Positions 50,623 through 59,367 of a stretch of 64,000 nucleotides of DNA are shown here, one piece after another; position 1 is the first letter of the stretch; every line of letters begins with the position of its first letter. The stretch is taken from assembly GCF_019402665.1 (NCBI RefSeq), contig NZ_VSST01000037.1, positions 247,326-311,325 on the forward strand, written 5' to 3'. The notes beneath the pieces are model-generated. The model did no database searches. It was not told the origin of the DNA and saw only the letters and a list, made by a program, of their open reading frames with translations. This DNA comes from Bradyrhizobium canariense. GTDB lineage: Bacteria; Pseudomonadota; Alphaproteobacteria; Rhizobiales; Xanthobacteraceae. The translations under genes were made by a program, and so were the position numbers.

Positions 50623-52407
50623 ATGCACAAGCCGGCCCCTGCGCAGGCAAAACAGGTCGCGGCCGCACCATCCGGACTGCTGGCTCCCGACACTACCGGC
50701 ATGAATTTCTACCGCGCCGACCAAGCCCTCACCGATCTCCTGCGCATCCATCTGCCGGAGACGCTATTCCGCCACGTCGAGCCGCATCTCGATCGCCTTG
50801 GTGAACTCGCCGGCGGACATCTCGACGATTGCGCGCGGCTCGCCGACCGGCACACGCCGGTGCTGCACCAGCGCGACAAGTTCGGCCGCGATTTGCAGTG
50901 GATCGAATACCACCCGGCCTATCGCGAGCTGGAGAAGGCAGCGTTCGGCGAGTTCGGCATCCACGCGCTCTCGATCCGCAAGGGCATCATGGGCTGGCCG
51001 GACAAATATCCCGTCGTCGCCAAGCACGCCTTCACCTTCCTGTTCAACCAGACCGAATTCGGCATGGGCTGCCCGATCAACGTCACCGACGGCTGCGCCA
51101 AGCTGTTGGCGAATTTCGGCACCGAGGCGCTGAAGGCGAAATATCTCGATGGCCTGACCCAGACCGATATGAGCAAGCTGACGCAAGGCGGCCAGTTCAT
51201 GACCGAAAAGGAAGGCGGCTCCGACGTCGGCACGCTGACCACGACGGCCGTGCAGGAAGGCGACCATTGGCGCCTTACCGGGGAAAAATGGTTCTGCTCG
51301 AACGCCGACGCAAAAATCGTGATGCTGCTGGCGCGCCCCGAAGGCGCCGGCCTCGGCACGCGCGGTGTCGGCCTGTTCCTGATGCCGCGCTTCCTCGACG
51401 ACGGTTCGCAGAACCACTACCGGATCGTGCGTCTGAAGGACAAGCTCGGCACGCGCTCGATGGCCTCGGGTGAGATCAAGCTCGAAGGCGCGATCGCCTA
51501 CGCGGTCGGCAAGCTCGACCGCGGCTTCGTGCAGATGGCCGAGATGGTGAACTCGTCGCGGCTGTCAAATGGCGTCAAATCCACCGCGCTGATGCGGCGG
51601 GCCTACCATGACGCGATGACGGTGGCAAAAAACCGTGTGGTGTTCGGCAACCGCATCATCGACCTGCCGCTGGGCCGGCGCCAGATACTGAAGATCATGC
51701 TGCCGGTCGAGCAAGCGTTGTCGATGAGCTTTCTCACCGCGGACGCGCTCGACCGTGCCGAGGCCGGCAGCCAGGATGCAGCCGCACTGCTGCGCATCCT
51801 GACGCCGACCTTGAAATTCCGCGCCACCCGGGACGCGCGAAAGGTTTGTGGCGATGCGCTCGAGATGCGCGGCGGCATCGGCTATATCGAGGAATTCGCG
51901 ACCGCTCGGCTGCTGCGGGACGCGCATCTCGGTTCGGTTTGGGAAGGCACCGGCAACATCGTCGCGATCGATGCGCTGAGGCGCGCGGTCGGCCGCCACG
52001 GCGCCGAATCCGCGCTCGCAGCCGATCTGCACGCCCGCCTCGATGACAGCCCCTCGGTGCCGCAGGCCTGGCGCGACCGGCTGCACACTCTCACCGATCG
52101 CGCGGTCGGCTTCGCGCGCGAGGTCGCCAGCGCGGCCGACAACGAGGCCGATGCGCGCCGCGCCACAAGCCTGCTCTATCATGTCGCCAGTGCCGTCGCG
52201 CTCGCCTGGGAGGCACATCGTATCCACGACATGCGTGGCGATGCGCGAAGGCTGTTGTTGTCGCGGCTGGTGATCGATCACCGGGTGTCGCCGAGCGATC
52301 CGTTCCGGTTGACGGAAAATCCCGTGCAGCAGAAGATCGCGGCGCTCCTCCTCGGCGATCGCGCCGGTAGCATGAGCGAGGTTGGCGAACTGGTCCTGGC
52401 AGCGTAG
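50623..52407 (+). CDS. AidB-like acyl-CoA dehydrogenase family protein
   Basis: A 594-residue flavoprotein of the acyl-CoA dehydrogenase superfamily, larger than the usual 380-residue enzymes. The N-terminal extension and PVLHQRDKFGRDLQWIEYHP segment fit the AidB/ACAD-11-like branch. The FAD/substrate motif MTEKEGGSDVGTLTTTAV is at about residues 193-210, then TGEKWFCSNADAKIVMLLA. The C-terminal GGIGYIEEFATARLLRDAHL, with SVWEGTGNIVAID, holds the adenine-binding region; the glutamate in GGIGYIEE is where many members carry the base. It probably oxidises an acyl-CoA or repairs alkylation damage; the substrate is unknown. Confidence 0.88.
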   Translation: MHKPAPAQAKQVAAAPSGLLAPDTTGMNFYRADQALTDLLRIHLPETLFRHVEPHLDRLGELAGGHLDDCARLADRHTPVLHQRDKFGRDLQWIEYHPAYRELEKAAFGEFGIHALSIRKGIMGWPDKYPVVAKHAFTFLFNQTEFGMGCPINVTDGCAKLLANFGTEALKAKYLDGLTQTDMSKLTQGGQFMTEKEGGSDVGTLTTTAVQEGDHWRLTGEKWFCSNADAKIVMLLARPEGAGLGTRGVGLFLMPRFLDDGSQNHYRIVRLKDKLGTRSMASGEIKLEGAIAYAVGKLDRGFVQMAEMVNSSRLSNGVKSTALMRRAYHDAMTVAKNRVVFGNRIIDLPLGRRQILKIMLPVEQALSMSFLTADALDRAEAGSQDAAALLRILTPTLKFRATRDARKVCGDALEMRGGIGYIEEFATARLLRDAHLGSVWEGTGNIVAIDALRRAVGRHGAESALAADLHARLDDSPSVPQAWRDRLHTLTDRAVGFAREVASAADNEADARRATSLLYHVASAVALAWEAHRIHDMRGDARRLLLSRLVIDHRVSPSDPFRLTENPVQQKIAALLLGDRAGSMSEVGELVLAA

Positions 52408-52451
52408 GCTGCCACCCGCGTTCAAAGCAAAAAAGCGATAGGGAGTGCTCG

Positions 52452-53540
52452 ATGAAGGCCGCCGTCCTCCATGAAGTCAACAAACCCCTGGTCATCGAGG
52501 ATGTCAGCCTGCCGAAGCCCGGCCCGCGCGAGGTCCTGATCCGGACGTCGGTCGCTGGTCTCTGCCACTCCGATTTGCACTTCATGGAAGGCCTTTATCC
52601 GCATCCGCTGCCCGCGGTGCTCGGGCACGAGTCCGCCGGAATCGTCGAACAGGTCGGCTCCGACGTGACTTATGTGAAGCCCGGTGATCATGTGGTCACC
52701 TGTCTTTCGGTGTTCTGCGGGACCTGCGACAATTGCACCACGGGCCGCACGGTGCTCTGCACCGACACCACGGTAAAATTGCTGCCGGGGGCTTCCAATC
52801 GGATGCAATGGGCCCGTTCCGAGAAGCTGCATCAGTTTCTCAACCTCTCTTCTTTCGCCGAGCAGATGCTGGTGCACGAGAACGCGATCGTCAAAATCCG
52901 CAAGGAAATGCCGCTCGATCTTGCGGCGCTGATCGGCTGCGGTGTCATTACCGGCTACGGCGCGGTCGTGAACACGGCGAAGGTGACCGCCGGCGAAACC
53001 GTGGCCGTGATCGGTTGCGGCGGTGTCGGCATGGCCGCGATCAACGGCGCGCAGATCGCGGGCGCCGGCCGCATCATTGCCATCGACACCAATCCGGCCA
53101 AGCTCCAGCTCGCGACCAAGCTGGGCGCCACCGACATCATCAACCCGGCCGACGGCGACGTCGTGAAGCAGGTGCGCGATCTCACCAATGGCGGCGTGCA
53201 TCATTCCTTCGAGGTGCTCGGCCGCAAGGAGACCGCCGAGCAGGCCTTCGGCATGCTCGCCTCGGGCGGCACGGCCACCATCGTCGGCATGATTCCGTTC
53301 GGCCAGAAGATCGAGCTGCATGGCTTCGACTTCCTGCGCGAGCGCAGGATCCAGGGCTCATCAATGGGCTCGAACCATTTTCGGGTCGACATGCCACGGC
53401 TGGTGGATTTCTACCTGCGCGGCCGGCTGCATCTGGAAGACTGGATCTCGGCCAAGCTGAAGCTCTCCGAGATCAACGAAGGCTTTGCCAACATGAAAGC
53501 CGGCAAGACGCTGCGCAGCGTGATCATGTTTGACAGCTGA
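52452..53540 (+). CDS. zinc-dependent alcohol dehydrogenase, class III-like
   Basis: A 362-residue medium-chain dehydrogenase. The catalytic zinc ligands are Cys in GLCHSDLHFM (about 37), the His-Glu of LGHESAGIVEQVG (about 60) and the Cys in IGCGVITGYG. The structural zinc site has four Cys in FCGTCDNCTTGRTVLC. The NAD motif VAVIGCGGVGMAAINGAQIA is near residue 187, then ID/D for NAD+. The order resembles the S-(hydroxymethyl)glutathione-type and benzyl-alcohol dehydrogenases. It would oxidise an alcohol. It is 44 bases after the acyl-CoA dehydrogenase, probably in the same operon. Confidence 0.9.
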   Translation: MKAAVLHEVNKPLVIEDVSLPKPGPREVLIRTSVAGLCHSDLHFMEGLYPHPLPAVLGHESAGIVEQVGSDVTYVKPGDHVVTCLSVFCGTCDNCTTGRTVLCTDTTVKLLPGASNRMQWARSEKLHQFLNLSSFAEQMLVHENAIVKIRKEMPLDLAALIGCGVITGYGAVVNTAKVTAGETVAVIGCGGVGMAAINGAQIAGAGRIIAIDTNPAKLQLATKLGATDIINPADGDVVKQVRDLTNGGVHHSFEVLGRKETAEQAFGMLASGGTATIVGMIPFGQKIELHGFDFLRERRIQGSSMGSNHFRVDMPRLVDFYLRGRLHLEDWISAKLKLSEINEGFANMKAGKTLRSVIMFDS

Positions 53541-53658
53541 TGCAAGAGACGCGGTCCTCAGCCCGCCGGGCACGTTGCGGGAAGGTAAGCCCGGCAAGAC
53601 CAGATCTTGACCAACCGATGAACTGCCCCGGAGCATGACGGCGGAGGCCGGAGCGGAA

Positions 53659-53934
53659 CTACCGCTGCAAATGTCGCGTAAAGATCCGCACCACATGACC
53701 CCTGACCCGCGGCGCCTCGTCGTAGAGGTCTGAGGCGAGGCGCTCGATGGTCTCGCGCAACGACAAGAACTGGGCCTGCCGCGCGCTGCTTTCGGTACCC
53801 TGCATGCCCGCAAGCTCGTCCATCGCGGCGTCGCTGATCTGGCAGTGTACGACCTCGCCGTCGTTCAGCATGGTGAAGCGAAAGGCGAGCCGTTCGAGAT
53901 CATGGCCAATGATCCTGTCGCGCATGAGTGGCAT
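53659..53934 (-). CDS. DUF1488 family protein, 91 residues
   Basis: The proposed start at 53934 gives MPLMRDRIIGHDLERLAFRF, then NDGEVVHCQISDAAMDELAG and the C-terminal PRVRGHVVRIFTRHLQR. This is the DUF1488 pattern (F-x-M-x-d-G-x-x-V-x-C-x-I-s-d-x-A-L). It is cytosolic and of unknown function. The frame stays open to 54003, but homologues begin near the chosen methionine, which has GGGA seven bases upstream. It lies 78 bases downstream of amn on the same strand. Confidence 0.75.
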   Translation of the reverse strand: MPLMRDRIIGHDLERLAFRFTMLNDGEVVHCQISDAAMDELAGMQGTESSARQAQFLSLRETIERLASDLYDEAPRVRGHVVRIFTRHLQR

Positions 53935-54011
53935 CAAGTCGTCCCGGTCGACCCCCGCGCCGAAAATGCCGAAAATCCCGCTGCTTGTCAGCAGCAAAGG
54001 CAATCCATGGC

Positions 54012-55490
54012 CTACTGAAATGCGACTTCGGCGAAACTGCGGAGCTTTCGCGAATGCAACCGCTCGGATTCCTGCTGTTTAAGCCGTTCCAGCGCCTTCA
54101 AGCCGATCTCGAGATGTTGGCCGACGCGCCGGCGGTAGAATTCGCTGGCCATGCCTGCGAGCTTGATCTCGCCGTGCAGAGGCTTGTCGGAGACGCACAG
54201 CAGCGTGCCGTAGGGGACGCGAAAGCGGTAGCCGTTGGCGGCAATCGCGGCCGATTCCATGTCGAGCGCAACCGCGCGCGATTGCGACAAGCGGCGAATG
54301 ACATCGGGACCGCTGATCTCCCAATTGCGGTTGTCAACGCTCGCGACGGTGCCGGTACGCATCAGGCGCTTGAGCTCGAACCCCTCGAGCCCGGTGACGT
54401 CCTCGACCGCCTCCTCGAGCGCGACCTGCATCTCCGCGAGCGCCGGGATCGGCACCCACAGCGGCAACTCACGATCAAGCACATGGTCCTCGCGCACATA
54501 GCCGTGGGCGAGCACATAGTCGCCGAGCCGCTGCGTGTTGCGCAGGCCCGCGCAATGACCGAGCATCAGCCAGGCATGGGGCCGCAGCACGGCAACATGG
54601 TCGGTGACATTACGCGCGTTGGACGGACCGGTGCCGATGTTGATCAGCGTGATGCCGCGATAACCGGGGGTGACCAAATGGAAGGCCGGCATCTGCGGCG
54701 CGCGCGCGGGCGCAACGCCCGTCGACGCGCCGCCGCTGCGCGTGATCACGTTGCCGGGAGCGACGAAGGCATCGAGGCCGGCCTCGCCAGCCTGAAGCCG
54801 CTGCTGGCAGAGCTGCGCGAAGGCGTCGACGTAGAACTGGTAGTTGGTGAAGATCACGAAGTTCTGGAAATGCTCTGGATCTGTGCCCGTGTAGTGGTAG
54901 AGCCGGCGCAGCGAGTAGTCGACGCGGGCCGCCCGAAACAAGGACAGCGGCTCGGGCGCGCCGGGCTGGAGCTCGAAAGTGCCGTCGGCGATGGCATCGT
55001 CCATGGTGGCCAGATCAGGCACGTCGAAGGCATCGCGCAGCGACCGCGTCACGGGCGAGTTCTCGCTGGTGGTGATGGCGGCTTCGATGTTGATGTCGCG
55101 GCGATAGGCAAAGTGAACGGGGATCGGTTCGCTGGACTCGCCGATTTCGACTGGGACGCCGTGGTTCTGGATCAACAGCCCGATCTGCTCGGTGAGATAC
55201 GTCCGGAACAGATCCGGACGCGTGACGCTGGTCTCGTGCACACCGGGCCGGGCGACGAAGCCGTAGGCGAGACGCGAATCCAGCCGAGCATGCGTCGCGG
55301 TCGTGACACGGACGAAGGGGTAGAAGGCCCGCACCCGCGTCGTGATTGCCTCGCCGTTGACGTAAGCTTCGAAGCGGTCGCGCAGGAACTTCGTGTTGCG
55401 CTCGTAGATCTCTTCGAGGCGGGCGACGGCGAGGCCGGCGTCGGAAAAGGATTCGGTGGCGACGGAGGGTGGGGATTGGACGGATTGCAT
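54012..55490 (-). CDS. amn: AMP nucleosidase
   Basis: A 492-residue enzyme that hydrolyses AMP to adenine and ribose 5-phosphate. The N-terminal half (ALARLEEIYERNTKFLRDRF, RAFYPFVRVTTATHARLDSR, LAYGFVARPGVHETSVTRPD) is the AMP-nucleosidase-specific domain; the C-terminal half from about residue 280 is a PNP/UDP phosphorylase fold, with INIGTGPSNARNVTDHVAVL, PHAWLMLGHCAGLRNTQRLG and the catalytic Glu in ALDMESAAIAANGYRF. Length and order match the known enzyme. It stands alone between the type I secretion genes and DUF1488, with a family A repeat upstream of it. Confidence 0.95.
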   Translation of the reverse strand: MQSVQSPPSVATESFSDAGLAVARLEEIYERNTKFLRDRFEAYVNGEAITTRVRAFYPFVRVTTATHARLDSRLAYGFVARPGVHETSVTRPDLFRTYLTEQIGLLIQNHGVPVEIGESSEPIPVHFAYRRDINIEAAITTSENSPVTRSLRDAFDVPDLATMDDAIADGTFELQPGAPEPLSLFRAARVDYSLRRLYHYTGTDPEHFQNFVIFTNYQFYVDAFAQLCQQRLQAGEAGLDAFVAPGNVITRSGGASTGVAPARAPQMPAFHLVTPGYRGITLINIGTGPSNARNVTDHVAVLRPHAWLMLGHCAGLRNTQRLGDYVLAHGYVREDHVLDRELPLWVPIPALAEMQVALEEAVEDVTGLEGFELKRLMRTGTVASVDNRNWEISGPDVIRRLSQSRAVALDMESAAIAANGYRFRVPYGTLLCVSDKPLHGEIKLAGMASEFYRRRVGQHLEIGLKALERLKQQESERLHSRKLRSFAEVAFQ

Positions 55491-55559
55491 TGTTCGATGC
55501 CGGGTTGCTGGGGCTGAATCGAACTATAGCAAGAAAACTAAAGCAAGAAAGAAGCCCCC

Positions 55560-55640
55560 CGTCATTGCGAGCGTAGCGAAGCAATCCAGAAATCTCGCCG
55601 CGAAGGCAACCTGGATTGCTTCGCTACGCTAGCGATGACG
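55560..55640. repeat. family A inverted repeat, copy 3
   Basis: AGCGTAGCGAAGCAATCCAG and its exact complement are 20-bp inner arms. Outer CGTCATTGC and GCGATGACG close the hairpin. It fills the gap between the amn promoter side and the HlyD gene end. Confidence 0.92.
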
Positions 55641-55663
55641 AAAGGAGGCGACGCTTCCCCGCG

Positions 55664-56998
55664 TCACTTCTCGCGGAACGCCCGCATGAACTGGTCGTGC
55701 AGCGGCTTCATCAGATAGGACAGCATGGTGCGGTCGCCGGTCTGGACGAAGGCTTCCGCCGGCATGCCGGGGATCAGCCTGGAGTCACCGAGCTTGGCGA
55801 CCTCTTCTGCGGACAGCGAGACGCGGATGGTGTAGTAGCTCTGGCCGGTGCGCTGATCGGTGGTGACGTCGGGCGAGACGCGGCTGACGACACCGTTGAG
55901 CTCCGGCGTGGTGCGCTGGTTGAAGGCGGACAGGCGCAGCAGCGTCTTCTGGCCGATCTGGAGCTTATCGATATCGACCGGATTGACCTTGGCTTCGACC
56001 TGGAGATCGTCGGCCTGCGGCACGATCAGCATGAGGGCGTCGCCGGCGGTGATGACGCCACCAACGGTATGCACCGTCGATTGCAGCACCATGCCGTCCT
56101 GCGGCGCGCGGATGTCGACGCGGCGAAGCTGGTCCTCGGCGGCGACCTTGCGCTCGATCATTTCGCCGATCTTGTCGTTGGTCTCGCGCAGATCCTTGGA
56201 GACCTCGCTGACCATGTCCTTGTCGACCTGGATGATCTGCAGCTCGGTCTCGGTGATCTTGCCCTTGGCCTGCGCGCGCGAGGCGATGTATTGCGCGCGC
56301 TCGCCGTTGAGGCGGGCGCTATCGCGTTCGAGCGTGGTCAGGCGGGAGATCTGCACCAGGTGCTTGTCATAGAGATCGCGGACACCCACGAGCTCCTGCT
56401 GCACCAGTGAGATTTCCCTGTCCTTGGCCCGCTCCTGCGCGGAGAGGCCCTCGATCTCCTCGTTAAGCTGCTGGATGCGCTCGCGCAGCTGCGCCTTCTG
56501 GCCGGCGCGTCCGTTGACGCGGACGTCGAACAGCTTGGTTTCGGCGGAGAGCAGCGCCTTGACGTCGGGATCGTTGCTGCGATCGAGCAGCGCTTGCGGG
56601 TAGTCGATCCTGTCGATCCCGCGCTGCTCGGCCTGGAGCCGCGCCGCACGCGCCTGCGCCGCGTCGAGATTCTTGGTGACGATGGCGAGGTTGGCCTTGG
56701 TGACGGTGTCGTCGAGCCGCACCACGATGTCGCCAGCCTTGACCACGTCGCCATCGCGAGCACGCACCTCGCCGACGACGCCGCCGGTCGGATGCTGGAC
56801 CTTCTTGACGTTGGATTCGACCACGATCTGACCCGGCGCGATCAGCGCGCCGGAAATCTGCACCGTCGAAGCCCAGCCGCCGAGGCCGACCAGGAGGACC
56901 AGCACGATCCCAAGCCCGAGCATCAGGTGGAACCGGATCGACTGCCGTACGGTCCGCTTCGCTGCGGGCTTCGCGCCGCCGAGCGCCATCGTGCTCAT
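55664..56998 (-). CDS. type I secretion membrane-fusion protein (HlyD/PrtE family)
   Basis: A 444-residue periplasmic adaptor. One N-terminal membrane helix (IRFHLMLGLGIVLVLLVGLG, about residues 22-41) is followed by the first lipoyl half (GQIVVESNVKKVQHPTGGVV, VRARDGDVVKAGDIVVRLDD), two long coiled-coil helices at about 100-280, the second lipoyl half (RAPQDGMVLQSTVHTVGGVI) and a beta-barrel domain ending with the RSYYTIRVSLS strands. It links the inner-membrane ABC exporter to an outer-membrane TolC-like channel. The ATG overlaps the ABC gene's stop (ATGA), so this is the second gene of the operon; a longer frame to 57541 lies inside the ABC gene. Confidence 0.93.
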   Translation of the reverse strand: MSTMALGGAKPAAKRTVRQSIRFHLMLGLGIVLVLLVGLGGWASTVQISGALIAPGQIVVESNVKKVQHPTGGVVGEVRARDGDVVKAGDIVVRLDDTVTKANLAIVTKNLDAAQARAARLQAEQRGIDRIDYPQALLDRSNDPDVKALLSAETKLFDVRVNGRAGQKAQLRERIQQLNEEIEGLSAQERAKDREISLVQQELVGVRDLYDKHLVQISRLTTLERDSARLNGERAQYIASRAQAKGKITETELQIIQVDKDMVSEVSKDLRETNDKIGEMIERKVAAEDQLRRVDIRAPQDGMVLQSTVHTVGGVITAGDALMLIVPQADDLQVEAKVNPVDIDKLQIGQKTLLRLSAFNQRTTPELNGVVSRVSPDVTTDQRTGQSYYTIRVSLSAEEVAKLGDSRLIPGMPAEAFVQTGDRTMLSYLMKPLHDQFMRAFREK

Positions 56999-58740
56999 GC
57001 CTTGGCTCCGCCTTCGCTGACGATCTTGATCGGCGCCGGCGGTGTCACGCGCGGCTGGAGCACCTGGGCGAGCACCTGCTCCTTCGGCCCGAAGGCCTGC
57101 ATACGGCCGTCGCGCAGCACCAGGATCTGGTCGACCGCTTCCACTCCGATCGGACGGTGCGCCACCACGATGACGATGGCGCCGCGCTCGCGTGCCGCAC
57201 GGATGGCGCGGGTCAGCGCTTCGTCGCCTTCGGTGTCGAGATTGGAATTGGGCTCGTCGAGCACGATCAGGAACGGGTTGCCATAGAGCGCGCGCGCCAG
57301 CGCCACGCGCTGCGCCTGGCCCGCGGAGAGCGCGGTGCCCTGCTCGCCGACCTGGGTGTTGTAGCCCTCGCGCATCTTGATGATCATCTCGTGCACGCCG
57401 GCTTCCTTGGCGGCGGAGATGATGCCGTCGGAGGTGGCCTCGGGATCGAACCGGCTGATGTTCTGCGCGATGGTGCCGCCGAACAATTCGACGTCCTGCG
57501 GCAGGTAGCCGATATGGCGGCCGAGCATGTCGGACGCCCATTGGTCGAGCGCCGCGCCGTCGAGCCGCACCTTGCCGCGAACCGGTTGCCAGACGCCGAC
57601 CAGCGCGCGGATCAGCGACGACTTGCCGGAGCCGCTCGGTCCGATCACGCCGAGGCCGTTGCCGGCTTCGAGCGCAAAGGTGACGTCCTGCACGATGAGG
57701 CGCTGGTCGCCCGGCGGCACCATGGCGATGCCTTCGACCGAGAGGCGGCTGGTGGGCGCCTGCAACTGGGTCGGCATCGTCTGCGCCGGCATCTGCTCCA
57801 GAAGGCGGGTCAAGCGGTGCCAGCTCTGGCGTGCCGCGACAAAGGATTTCCAGTGCGCGATGGCAAGATCGACCGGCGCGAGCGCACGGGCCGACAGGAT
57901 CGAGCCGGCGATGATGATGCCGGCGGTCGCTTCCTGGTGGATGACGAGATAGGCGCCGACCGCGAGCACGGCCGATTGCAGCATCATGCGCAGCACTTTT
58001 GCGACCGCGCCGAGACCGCCGGCGACATCGCTCGCACGCTGGTTGCCGTCGAGATATTTTTCGTTGGCCTCGCTCCAGCGCGCGTTCATCCGGCCGGCCA
58101 TGCCCATCGACACCATGACTTCGGCATTGCGGCGGCTGGCCTGGGCGAGATCGTTGCGCTGGGCGGCAAGCCCCATCGCGTCTTTCGCCGGCTGGCGGGA
58201 CATGAACTCGGTGACCAGCGTCAATCCGACCAGGATGACGGCGCCGACCAGCGCGGTGACACCGATCATGACGTGGAAGGCGAAGCAGATGGCGAGATAG
58301 AGCGGCAGCCAGGGCAGATCGAAGAACGCGCTCGGGCCCATGCCGCCAAGAAAGGAGCGGACATTGTCGAGATCGCGCAGCGGCTGAAGCCCCTCGTTGC
58401 GGCTGCCGACCAGCAGCGGCAGGCGGACGATGGTGTCGAACACCCGCTTGTTCAGGGCTTCGTCCAGCGCGGTGCCGACCCGGCCCAGGATCCGGTTGCG
58501 GATCATGTCCAGCACGCCCTGCGCCATGTAGAGGAAACTGGCGAGGACGATCAGGCCGACCAGGGTCGGAATGCTGCGGCTCGGCAGCACCCGGTCGTAG
58601 ACCTCCAGCATGAAGATCGACCCGGTCAGATAGAGCAGGTTGATCATGCAGCTCATCAAGCCGACGCCGACAAACGCCGTGCGACAGGCGCGCAGCGCAT
58701 CACCGAGCTCTGAGCGGCGGACGCCGGGAACGGCTGCCAT
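56995..58740 (-). CDS. type I secretion ABC exporter, permease-ATPase fusion (PrtD family)
   Basis: A 581-residue half-transporter without an N-terminal peptidase or C39-like domain. The membrane domain covers about residues 20-300 (FVGVGLMSCMINLLYLTGSI first). The ATPase has Walker A GPSGSGKSSLIRAL at about 367, signature LSAGQAQRVALARAL at about 472, and Walker B LIVLDEPNSNLD at about 495, with His in VVAHRP. As a homodimer it exports an unfolded, C-terminally signalled protein (protease, lipase or RTX type). No substrate gene or outer-membrane partner is in the window. Confidence 0.93.
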   Translation of the reverse strand: MAAVPGVRRSELGDALRACRTAFVGVGLMSCMINLLYLTGSIFMLEVYDRVLPSRSIPTLVGLIVLASFLYMAQGVLDMIRNRILGRVGTALDEALNKRVFDTIVRLPLLVGSRNEGLQPLRDLDNVRSFLGGMGPSAFFDLPWLPLYLAICFAFHVMIGVTALVGAVILVGLTLVTEFMSRQPAKDAMGLAAQRNDLAQASRRNAEVMVSMGMAGRMNARWSEANEKYLDGNQRASDVAGGLGAVAKVLRMMLQSAVLAVGAYLVIHQEATAGIIIAGSILSARALAPVDLAIAHWKSFVAARQSWHRLTRLLEQMPAQTMPTQLQAPTSRLSVEGIAMVPPGDQRLIVQDVTFALEAGNGLGVIGPSGSGKSSLIRALVGVWQPVRGKVRLDGAALDQWASDMLGRHIGYLPQDVELFGGTIAQNISRFDPEATSDGIISAAKEAGVHEMIIKMREGYNTQVGEQGTALSAGQAQRVALARALYGNPFLIVLDEPNSNLDTEGDEALTRAIRAARERGAIVIVVAHRPIGVEAVDQILVLRDGRMQAFGPKEQVLAQVLQPRVTPPAPIKIVSEGGAKA

Positions 58741-58945
58741 CAGTCTGATCTCTTTCGGGTAGGGGCCAAAGCCCCTGATTTCAAAGGCAAATTCAGGAGT
58801 AATTGACCCGGATTAACATCGCGTTTGCGCTCATCGCCCAACGCAGTCGAACACCCGGGACCCCTATAGCCCACATCACCCTCGACCGACCTTGCACGCA
58901 AGTCCGGAATCTCACGATCTTGCGGCTTTTTCTTGCAGACATGTC

Positions 58946-58969
58946 ACCTCTCCCCAGGCGGGGAGAGGT
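58946..58969. repeat. family E palindrome (CTCTCCC/GGGAGAG)
   Basis: ACCTCTCCCC and GGGGAGAGGT pair perfectly around AGGC in the 260-base gap after the secretion operon. Apart from it the gap 58741-59000 holds no supported gene; it should carry the promoter of the ABC exporter. Confidence 0.7.
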
Positions 58970-59000
58970 CAAAAGTTCGATCAATTGAACTCGGGCGCCA

Positions 59001-59270
59001 TTAGAATCGGCCGCCGCCGCGGACCAGCCGCACCACTAGCAGCAGGATGACCGCGCCGATCGCGGAATAGACGATCTCCGATATCAGTCCGGTGCCGATG
59101 TGAATGCCGAGCTTCGGAAACAGGAAGCTTGCCACCAGCGCGCCGGCGATGCCGACCACGACGTCGCCGATGATGCCGAACCCGGTTCCGCGCACCACTT
59201 TGCCGGCCAACCAGCCAGCCACGAGGCCGACGAACAGGATGACAAGCAGGCCTTCGTTGGAAATGTACAT
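59001..59270 (-). CDS. GlsB/YeaQ/YmgE family stress-response membrane protein
   Basis: An 89-residue three-helix membrane protein. LLVILFVGLVAGWLAGKVVR, GFGIIGDVVVGIAGALVASF and SEIVYSAIGAVILLLVVRLV are the helices; the GWLAGK and G-x-x-G-D-x-x-x-G-I-x-G-A segments mark the transglycosylase-associated/GlsB family. The role is general envelope-stress related and not well defined. The ATG at 59270 follows AGAGGGA at good spacing; a longer frame to 59663 is inside another gene's region and rejected. It stands between the secretion operon and the peptide ABC operon. Confidence 0.92.
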   Translation of the reverse strand: MYISNEGLLVILFVGLVAGWLAGKVVRGTGFGIIGDVVVGIAGALVASFLFPKLGIHIGTGLISEIVYSAIGAVILLLVVRLVRGGGRF

Positions 59271-59367
59271 AAGTGAGGTCCCTCTCCGTGAACGGTTCCA
59301 TGGAAGCGGAACCGGGATGAACGAGGTCTGAATGCTGTTCCCCCGTTCCCCGCTGGCGGTCCAAAGA

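Noticed and set aside
53928..55517. 529-codon plus-strand frame opposite amn
   Set aside because: The minus strand has every AMP nucleosidase motif; this frame is a GC3 shadow.
57157..58713. 518-codon plus-strand frame opposite the ABC exporter
   Set aside because: The minus strand has intact Walker A, signature and Walker B; the plus frame has no recognisable sequence.
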